DNA from: Krasilnikovia cinnamomea
GTDB taxonomy: Bacteria; Actinomycetota; Actinomycetes; Mycobacteriales; Micromonosporaceae
Direction: 5' to 3'
Length of the DNA stretch: 64,000 nucleotides
Assembly (NCBI RefSeq): GCF_004217545.1
Contig: NZ_SHKY01000001.1
Coordinates: forward strand, 4,278,001-4,342,000
Position numbers and translations under genes: made by a program. A model generated the notes under the pieces. That model ran no database searches and was not told the DNA's origin. It was given only the letters and a program-made list of their open reading frames with translations. Shown here piece by piece: positions 7,561 to 13,501 of the stretch (the stretch's first letter is position 1; every line of letters starts with the position of its first letter).

Positions 7561-9116
7561 CGAGACGATGGTTCGTTCGCTCTGTGGCACTGGTGGGAGC
7601 GCTGGCGGTGACCACCGTGTGGGCAGGGGTACCGGCCCACGGTGCCGACACGGCTGTGGACAGTGCCCACGCCTTCGCGGCGAAGATCGAGGTCGGCGCG
7701 CCGGGCAGCACCGACGCGCGCGGCTGCAGCGGCGCCTTGGTACACCCCCAGTGGGTCATCACGTCAGCCGCCTGCTTTGCCCGGCCCGGATCCCCCGTTC
7801 CCACCGGTGCCCCCCAGCTGGCCACCACCGTGATCGTGGGACGCCCCGACCTGTCCACCCGCGCGGGGCACGCCCTCGCTGCGGTACAGGTCGTGGCCCA
7901 TCCCGACCGTGATGTCGCGGTCGTCAAGCTGGCCGCCCCGGTTACCGGCGTGAAACCGGTGACCCTCGGCACGGGCGCGCCCGCTGCCGGAGAAGTGCTG
8001 CAGGTCGCCGGGTACGGGCGTACGCGAACCGAGTGGGTGCCCACCCACCAGCATGCCAGCGAGTTCACCGTCGGCTCCAGCACCGCGACGTCGGCGGAGC
8101 TGGTCAACCGGCCCGGAGCCACGGTCTGCAAGGGTGACGCGGGCGCCCCAGTGCTGCGCGGTGCGGCCGGCGCGCCGAGCCTCGTGGCCGTTGCCACCGG
8201 GAGCGGTCAGCGCGGCTGCCTCGCCGTGGCCGACGACGCACCCACCGGTGCGACGAGCGCGCGCGTCGACGATCTCCGCTCCTGGATCTGGCAGAACACC
8301 GCGCAGTTGCCGCCGAGTCAGGGCGCCGACCCCGAGGCCGCGAGCGGCCGGTGGGCGGACTTCGACGGCGACGGCAAGGCCGACTACATCGTCATCGACG
8401 ACGGTGGCGCGGTCCGAGTGTTCCTGAACCGTGGCGGCGGCTTCGACGGCTGGCAGAGCCTGGGCGTGGTGGCGACGGGTGTGGTCAGTGACCGGACGAA
8501 GGTTCGGTGGGCGGACTTCGATGGTGACCGTAAGGCCGACTACTTGGTGTTCGCCGACAACGGGGCGCTCAGTGTGTTCCTGAACCGTGGTGGGGATGGT
8601 CGTGGTGGCTGGCAGAACCTGGGTCTGGTGGCGACGGGTGCGGTCAGTGACCGGACGAAGGTTCGGTGGGCGGACTTCGATGGTGACCGTAAGGCCGACT
8701 ATTTCGTGTTCGCCGACAACGGGGCGATCAGTGTGTTCCTGAACCGTGGTGGGGATGGTCGTGGTGGCTGGCAGAACCTGGGTCTGGTGGCGACGGGTGC
8801 GGTCAGTGACCGGACGAAGGTTCGGTGGGCGGACTTCGATGGTGACCGTAAGGCCGACTATTTCGTGTTCGCCGACAACGGGGCGATCAGTGTGTTCCTG
8901 AACCGTGGTGGGGACGGTCGTGGTGGCTGGCAGAACCTGGGCCTCGTCGCGACGGGTGCCATCAGCGACCGCACCAAGATTCGCTGGGCCGACTTCGACG
9001 GCGACGGCAAGGACGACTACCTCATCGCCAACGAGGACGGCTCGGTCCGGGTCTTCCTGAACCGTGGCGGCGACGGCCGCGGCGGCTGGGGCAAGGACAC
9101 CACCATCGCGTCATAA
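7557..9116 (+). CDS. Secreted trypsin-like protein with degenerate active site and FG-GAP repeats
   Basis: 519 residues: signal peptide (about 1-30), an S1/trypsin-like domain (about 40-255) and at least five FG-GAP/VCBS-like calcium-binding repeats of the type WADFDGDGKADYIV (about 262-519). Catalytic positions are altered. Where TAAHC is expected it reads VITSAACF (His replaced by Ala, about residue 72). The GDSGGP motif reads CKGDAGAP (Ser replaced by Ala, residue 195). Only the Asp in DRDVAVVKL remains. Proteolysis is therefore unlikely; a binding role on the surface or in the medium is my inference. Degenerate S1/FG-GAP proteins are known in actinobacteria. The ATG at 7557 has a strong GAAGGAGG. 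A perfect terminator follows the stop. Confidence 0.85.
   Translation: MTRRWFVRSVALVGALAVTTVWAGVPAHGADTAVDSAHAFAAKIEVGAPGSTDARGCSGALVHPQWVITSAACFARPGSPVPTGAPQLATTVIVGRPDLSTRAGHALAAVQVVAHPDRDVAVVKLAAPVTGVKPVTLGTGAPAAGEVLQVAGYGRTRTEWVPTHQHASEFTVGSSTATSAELVNRPGATVCKGDAGAPVLRGAAGAPSLVAVATGSGQRGCLAVADDAPTGATSARVDDLRSWIWQNTAQLPPSQGADPEAASGRWADFDGDGKADYIVIDDGGAVRVFLNRGGGFDGWQSLGVVATGVVSDRTKVRWADFDGDRKADYLVFADNGALSVFLNRGGDGRGGWQNLGLVATGAVSDRTKVRWADFDGDRKADYFVFADNGAISVFLNRGGDGRGGWQNLGLVATGAVSDRTKVRWADFDGDRKADYFVFADNGAISVFLNRGGDGRGGWQNLGLVATGAISDRTKIRWADFDGDGKDDYLIANEDGSVRVFLNRGGDGRGGWGKDTTIAS
8511..8987 (+). repeat. 159-bp tandem repeat encoding FG-GAP units
   Basis: Three units of 159 bases (53 codons) begin at 8511, 8670 and 8829. 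They are almost identical at DNA level until about 8940, where the last unit drifts. The flanking FG-GAP units are much more diverged and use different codons (GAC GGC GAC GGC instead of GAT GGT GAC CGT). The repeated units therefore look recently amplified, and their number probably varies between strains. Confidence 0.85.
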
Positions 9117-9140
9117 GCCCCGTCCTCCGGTCCCGAAAAC

Positions 9141-9175
9141 AATGACCCCCGAGCGCTGAGCGCTCGGGGGTCATT
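9141..9175 (+). terminator. Rho-independent-type terminator
   Basis: A perfect 16-bp stem (9141-9156 with 9160-9175) with a 3-base TGA loop lies 25 bases after the FG-GAP gene stop. There is no T-tract, as is common in actinobacteria. A homologous hairpin occurs at 13454-13484 after the broken FG-GAP tail. Confidence 0.85.
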
Positions 9176-9892
9176 CGTGCGAGCCAGGGCTCTGAACGTG
9201 ACCGTCTGGTTGGTCGGGGTGAACGTCACGCCCGGACTGAACGTGACGGTCTTGCTGACCGTGTAGACGAGATCGGCGGCGGCGAGGTGTGCATCGTGTT
9301 CCTCCTCCAGCAGGAGCGCCGAGAACACCCGTGCCCTGCGTTGGACGCAAAACGGCTGGCCGTGGCCCGGAACTCGTGCCTGAGGCCCGCATCGTGGTAT
9401 CGACGGCGTGGCGCCGGGCGCTGTGTGGCATACCCAACCGGCACGCTAACAAGGTTCGAGAGATCGATCTGCGAAACCGGGGAACGGTCCGGCGAGGCCC
9501 CTCCCGGTTCGTCTCATCAGACGTTGACGCCGAGTGCGGTGGCCAGCCGGGGCGACGCCCTCACCCCGGCGGGTTAGCGACTGCTTGTGGTGCCCGTTGC
9601 CGCCGGGCGAGCGTGTGCCATGTCAGCTTCATGTGGGAGGGGTCCGGTAACCGGTTCTTCCCTGAGCGTCAAGGGGCGGCATGGGTTGATGTTGCGCCGC
9701 CCATGTTGTGAGTGCGGGTTGTCGAGCGCACCCTGTGACTGTCGCTACTCCCGATCTGAATGTGCCTCCAGTGACAAATCCTGCTATCCAGTTAGGACAG
9801 CGGGGCTCGCGCATCGTTGCGCAGGTGGGGACGACGTTTTTGGGACAGAGACGTTCGTGTTTCGGATAACGGGCCGCTCGATCTTCCGGTGC
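9176..9892. other. Gene-poor stretch
   Basis: About 700 bases with no frame I can support. The GC content is lower and the codon pattern weaker than in neighbouring genes. A minus-strand frame from about 9328 (VFSALLLEEEHDAHLAAADL...) looks protein-like for some 45 residues and could be a decayed gene, but it then runs through the terminator and the protease gene. Simple GAACGTGAC repeats occur at 9195-9250. Confidence 0.5.
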
Positions 9893-10013
9893 CGCTATCG
9901 TTGTTTTTTGGCGCGTGGCGAACTAAATCCCGGCGCCGCAATCCCATGCTTCGCGCGGCCCCCAGGGGTGTGGGTGCGGCTGCGCCGGTTTCCCGAAAGC
10001 GGGTGTCTTTCCC
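9893..10013 (+). promoter_or_regulatory. Promoter -10 and structured 5' leader of the first RTX-like gene
   Basis: A TATCGT at 9896-9901 could be a -10 box; if so, the mRNA has a leader of about 105 bases. The leader begins at GGCGAACTAAATCCCGGCGC and can fold. GGCGC and CGCA pair with TGCG and GCGCC further down, around an inner CCCC-CA-GGGG hairpin. A final CCCG-AAAG-CGGG hairpin lies just before the ATG. Nearly the same leader precedes the second copy at 11640-11757, although the sequence upstream of both differs. The function is unknown; it could be a regulatory RNA element. Confidence 0.5.
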
Positions 10014-11309
10014 ATGTTCCAGAACACTCGACGGCGGCTGGTCATGGCCGCCACCACCGCGGTCGCCCTGACCGGTTTCACGGCCCTGGCCGCGTCCCCG
10101 GCGTACGCGGCAGCGCCGGCCAACGACGATTTCGCCAACGCCCAAGTCCACACATCGAGCTTCACCGACAGCCTGAACACCGCGGAGGCCACCACCGAAT
10201 CCGGTGAGGTCACAGCGGTCTGCACAGAATTCTTCCCCTTCGAGATCGGAAAGTCGGTCTGGTACGAGGTCACCCCGGCCGCATCTGGAGAGCTGCTGGT
10301 CACCGTCGACAACCCGCAGTTCAACAGCGCTGGGAACATCTACACGGGATCGGATCTGAACTCGCTCACCCTGGTGAGCGACGGCTGCCAGTTCTTCGGC
10401 GCCAGCGCGACTGTCACCGCCTCCACGACGTACTGGATTCAGGTCGCCGGCGTCAACTTCGGCGAAGGAGTGGAGTCTGGCCCGCTCGACCTGACCGTGA
10501 CCGTGCCGGCCGCACCCGCAGGTGCGGATGTGTCGGCGTCGGTGTCCGACTCGGCGGACCCGGTCTCCGTCGGTGGTGACGGCTACTCCTACACCGTGGC
10601 CGTGGCCAACGGCGGCCCGTCCGGCGCCACCGGGGTCAGCCTGTCGGTCCCGGTGACCGGCACCGCCTCGTCCGGTACGGCGATCCTGTCCACCTCCACC
10701 AGCCAAGGCTCCTGCTCCACCTCGAGTCTGACCGTGACCTGCTCGCTGGGCAGCATCGCCGCCTCCGGCTCCGCCAGCGTCACGATCAACGTGTCACCCG
10801 GCTCCACCACCGGCACCCTGACCGCCACCGCCACCGTGTCGGCCAACGAGTCCGACTCCAACTCGGGTAACAACACCGACGCCGAGTCCACCACGATCAA
10901 CAACGCGAACGGCTGCACGATCTACGGCACCAACGGCAACGACACCATCAACGGCACCAACAGCGCCGACGTCATCTGCGCCCTGGCCGGCAACGACACC
11001 ATCAACGGCGACAACGGCAACGACACCATCTACGCCGGACCCGGCAACGACTCCAGCTACGGCGAAGACATCCTCAGCATCCTCGACAACGGCGCCGACA
11101 CCCTCTACGGCGGCACCGGCGACGACAACCTCAACGGCCAGAACGGCAACGACACCCTCTACGACCACACCGGCACCGACACCCTGTCCGGCGGCAACGG
11201 CAACGACAACATCGACACCCAGGACAGCGTGTCCGGCGACACCGCCAACGGCGGCCTCGGCACCGACACCTGCACCGTCGACAGCGGCGACACCACCAGC
11301 GGCTGCTAA
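10014..11309 (+). CDS. Secreted DUF11 / RTX-type calcium-binding protein, copy 1
   Basis: 431 residues. Signal peptide with cleavage after AYA (about 32). A beta-sandwich head resembling the pre-peptidase C-terminal fold (about 45-165; SVWYEVTPAASGELLVTV). A DUF11-like domain (about 168-295). Then hemolysin-type Ca2+ nonapeptide repeats (GNDTINGDNGNDTI and similar, about 300-425), ending in a Cys-containing tail. It probably folds on calcium outside the cell. The Sec signal and the absence of type I secretion genes argue against the classical RTX export route. Residues from AGADVSASVS to the end are identical to copy 2 at 11758, whereas the heads are clearly different. A 13-bp terminator follows. 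Confidence 0.85.
   Translation: MFQNTRRRLVMAATTAVALTGFTALAASPAYAAAPANDDFANAQVHTSSFTDSLNTAEATTESGEVTAVCTEFFPFEIGKSVWYEVTPAASGELLVTVDNPQFNSAGNIYTGSDLNSLTLVSDGCQFFGASATVTASTTYWIQVAGVNFGEGVESGPLDLTVTVPAAPAGADVSASVSDSADPVSVGGDGYSYTVAVANGGPSGATGVSLSVPVTGTASSGTAILSTSTSQGSCSTSSLTVTCSLGSIAASGSASVTINVSPGSTTGTLTATATVSANESDSNSGNNTDAESTTINNANGCTIYGTNGNDTINGTNSADVICALAGNDTINGDNGNDTIYAGPGNDSSYGEDILSILDNGADTLYGGTGDDNLNGQNGNDTLYDHTGTDTLSGGNGNDNIDTQDSVSGDTANGGLGTDTCTVDSGDTTSGC
10515..11309 (+). repeat. 795-bp block identical to 12247-13041 (copy 1)
   Basis: The DUF11 plus calcium-repeat part of copy 1 matches copy 2 base for base at an offset of 1732. It begins sharply at CCCGCAGGTGCGG; the two opposite-strand frames inside it are also identical in both copies. 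Looser similarity continues upstream through the signal peptide and leader (offset 1744) and downstream past the terminator to about 11530. The whole is a tandem duplication of about 1.7 kb with one diverged segment. Confidence 0.9.
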
Positions 11310-11338
11310 CTGCTAATCCCTGCACCACCGGCACACCA

Positions 11339-11371
11339 AAGGCTCCCTGCCCGGCCGAGGCAGGGAGCCTT
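11339..11371 (+). terminator. Terminator of the first RTX-like gene
   Basis: A perfect 13-bp stem (AAGGCTCCCTGCC paired with GGCAGGGAGCCTT) with a 7-base loop lies 30 bases after the stop. The identical hairpin follows copy 2 at 13071-13103. Confidence 0.9.
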
Positions 11372-11639
11372 CCCGGCCACCTGAACCCAACGTGAAACAG
11401 GCCCGATCCGCACGCGGCCCGCCTCGCAGCAGACCTATCGATGTCTTTGAATGACACGGCCAAGGCTCCGGGATGGCCGGTTCTGACGGTCCACCGCGGC
11501 CCCGTGGACGGCCTCAGCTGTGCGTCGCGTCTAAATCAGACGGATGACTCTGAGGGTGGCTGCGAAAGGCAGGGTGAAGCTCCGGTGGCCGGGAGGTCAT
11601 GCAATTTGCATTTCGTCCACATGGATCTTTGAAGTCCAC

Positions 11640-11757
11640 TAGCGTTGTTGCTTGGCGCTTGGCGAACTAAATCCCGGCGCCACGATCCCATTCTTCGCGC
11701 GGCCCCCAGGGGTCTGGGTGCGGCTGCGCCGGTTTCCCGAAAGCGGGGGTAATTCCC
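11640..11757 (+). promoter_or_regulatory. Promoter -10 and structured 5' leader of the second RTX-like gene
   Basis: TAGCGT at 11640-11645 sits where TATCGT does in copy 1. The leader from about 11660 matches the copy 1 leader with scattered differences: CCACGATCCCATTC here, CCGCAATCCCATGC there. It keeps the GCGCC closing arm and the CCCG-AAAG-CGGG hairpin next to the start. The 11372-11639 stretch before it is the duplicated downstream flank plus unrelated sequence, with no gene that I can support. Confidence 0.5.
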
Positions 11758-13041
11758 ATGTTCCAGAACACTCGACGGCGGCTGGTCATGGCCGCCGCCA
11801 TCGCAGTCGCCCTGACCGGTTTCACGGCCCTGGCCGCCTCCCCGGCGTACGCGGCCCCGCCGGCCAACGACGACTTCGCCAACGCCCAAGCCCACACCGG
11901 ATCGTTCAACGACAGCCTCAATCCGGATGAGGCAACTACGGAGAACGACGAACCCGGGTCATCCTGCTTCGGCGTGCTGAACAAAACGGTGTGGTACAAA
12001 CTGACGCTCAGCTATGCCACGAGCGTCACCGTCGATACATTCGGCTCGAACTATGACACGGTCCTCGACGTCTACACCGGCACCCAGCTCTCCAATCTCT
12101 CCGACATCGCCTGCAACGACGACGGCGGTGGTGTGCAGTCGCAGGTGACGTTCAGCGCGTCGGCGTCCACGACGTACTACATCCAGGTCAACAGCATTGA
12201 AATTTCCGCAACCTATCTCGAGCTGCACGTGGACGCGGGCACGCCGCCCGCAGGTGCGGATGTGTCGGCGTCGGTGTCCGACTCGGCGGACCCGGTCTCC
12301 GTCGGTGGTGACGGCTACTCCTACACCGTGGCCGTGGCCAACGGCGGCCCGTCCGGCGCCACCGGGGTCAGCCTGTCGGTCCCGGTGACCGGCACCGCCT
12401 CGTCCGGTACGGCGATCCTGTCCACCTCCACCAGCCAAGGCTCCTGCTCCACCTCGAGTCTGACCGTGACCTGCTCGCTGGGCAGCATCGCCGCCTCCGG
12501 CTCCGCCAGCGTCACGATCAACGTGTCACCCGGCTCCACCACCGGCACCCTGACCGCCACCGCCACCGTGTCGGCCAACGAGTCCGACTCCAACTCGGGT
12601 AACAACACCGACGCCGAGTCCACCACGATCAACAACGCGAACGGCTGCACGATCTACGGCACCAACGGCAACGACACCATCAACGGCACCAACAGCGCCG
12701 ACGTCATCTGCGCCCTGGCCGGCAACGACACCATCAACGGCGACAACGGCAACGACACCATCTACGCCGGACCCGGCAACGACTCCAGCTACGGCGAAGA
12801 CATCCTCAGCATCCTCGACAACGGCGCCGACACCCTCTACGGCGGCACCGGCGACGACAACCTCAACGGCCAGAACGGCAACGACACCCTCTACGACCAC
12901 ACCGGCACCGACACCCTGTCCGGCGGCAACGGCAACGACAACATCGACACCCAGGACAGCGTGTCCGGCGACACCGCCAACGGCGGCCTCGGCACCGACA
13001 CCTGCACCGTCGACAGCGGCGACACCACCAGCGGCTGCTAA
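11758..13041 (+). CDS. Secreted DUF11 / RTX-type calcium-binding protein, copy 2
   Basis: 427 residues with the same signal peptide as copy 1 apart from two conservative codons. The head is different (about 45-160; KTVWYKLTLSYATSVTVDTF, then SNYDTVLDVYTG), closer to the classical pre-peptidase C-terminal / PPC sandwich. The DUF11 and calcium-repeat tail is identical. The last aligned codon before the identical block is at about 12246. This head-swap arrangement suggests recombination or gene conversion that keeps the tail uniform while the heads diversify. It has its own leader and terminator, so it is transcribed separately from copy 1. Confidence 0.85.
   Translation: MFQNTRRRLVMAAAIAVALTGFTALAASPAYAAPPANDDFANAQAHTGSFNDSLNPDEATTENDEPGSSCFGVLNKTVWYKLTLSYATSVTVDTFGSNYDTVLDVYTGTQLSNLSDIACNDDGGGVQSQVTFSASASTTYYIQVNSIEISATYLELHVDAGTPPAGADVSASVSDSADPVSVGGDGYSYTVAVANGGPSGATGVSLSVPVTGTASSGTAILSTSTSQGSCSTSSLTVTCSLGSIAASGSASVTINVSPGSTTGTLTATATVSANESDSNSGNNTDAESTTINNANGCTIYGTNGNDTINGTNSADVICALAGNDTINGDNGNDTIYAGPGNDSSYGEDILSILDNGADTLYGGTGDDNLNGQNGNDTLYDHTGTDTLSGGNGNDNIDTQDSVSGDTANGGLGTDTCTVDSGDTTSGC
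12247..13041 (+). repeat. 795-bp block identical to 10515-11309 (copy 2)
   Basis: Second copy of the identical DUF11/calcium-repeat block. The flanking differences resume immediately after the stop (TAACGCCTAATCC here, TAACTGCTAATCC in copy 1). The downstream duplicated flank is traceable to about 13265. Confidence 0.9.
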
Positions 13042-13070
13042 CGCCTAATCCCTGCACCACCGGCACACCA

Positions 13071-13103
13071 AAGGCTCCCTGCCCGGCCGAGGCAGGGAGC
13101 CTT
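13071..13103 (+). terminator. Terminator of the second RTX-like gene
   Basis: A 13-bp perfect stem with a 7-base loop, identical to the one at 11339-11371. Confidence 0.9.
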
Positions 13104-13307
13104 CCCGGCCACCTGAACCCAACGTGAACGGCCCCGATCCGCACGCGGCCCGCCTCGCAGGCAGACCTATCGATGCCTCGAATGACAAGGCCCCGGGATG
13201 GTCGGTTCTGACCGTCCACCGTGCCCCCGGACGGCCTCAGCTGCCCCGCGTCGGCTCGGGAGGGTGCCGTGTCGCGGTCACGCACAGTTGTAGTCGTGAT
13301 CCGCACA

Positions 13308-13430
13308 GACCACGGCGACGGCAAGGCCGACCACATCTACCACGACGACAGCGGCGCCGTGCACGTCTTCATCAACCTCGGCGGCGACGGCCGTGGCGGC
13401 TGGGGCAAGGGCGCCGTCGTCGTGTCATAG
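13308..13430 (+). pseudogene. Tail fragment of an FG-GAP protein
   Basis: The last 40 codons read DHGDGKADHIYHDDSGAVHV, then FINLGGDGRGGWGKGAVVVS and a stop. They align with the end of the FG-GAP protein at 7557 (NEDGSVRVFLNRGGDGRGGW...). Similarity continues into the 3' flank (CCGTACCGAAAACGATGAC) and the terminator. Upstream of 13308 the frame is unrelated, so the signal peptide, protease-like domain and other repeats are missing. It could be expressed only by chance from an ATG at 13221. This is a truncated paralogue. Confidence 0.75.
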
Positions 13431-13453
13431 CCCCACCCCCGTACCGAAAACGA

Positions 13454-13484
13454 TGACCCCCGGGCGCCGAGCGCCCGGGGGTCA
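13454..13484. terminator. Bidirectional terminator
   Basis: A perfect 14-bp stem with a CGA loop between the broken FG-GAP tail and the convergent PEP carboxylase gene. It is homologous to the hairpin at 9141-9175. Confidence 0.85.
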
Positions 13485-13501
13485 CTGCGTGAACCAGGGG
13501 C

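Noticed and set aside
9017..9328. Minus-strand frame with protein-like first 45 residues
   Set aside because: It runs through a perfect terminator and the 3' end of the FG-GAP gene; it lacks normal third-position bias.
9893..10013. c-di-AMP (ydaO) riboswitch in the leader
   Set aside because: The 3' end is reminiscent, but the conserved 5' core and spacing do not match well enough to name it; kept only as a conserved structured leader.
10014..13041. CRISPR-like or phase-variable array from the repeated GGCAACGACACC codons
   Set aside because: The short repeats are the coding sequence of calcium-binding nonapeptides, not spaced direct repeats.
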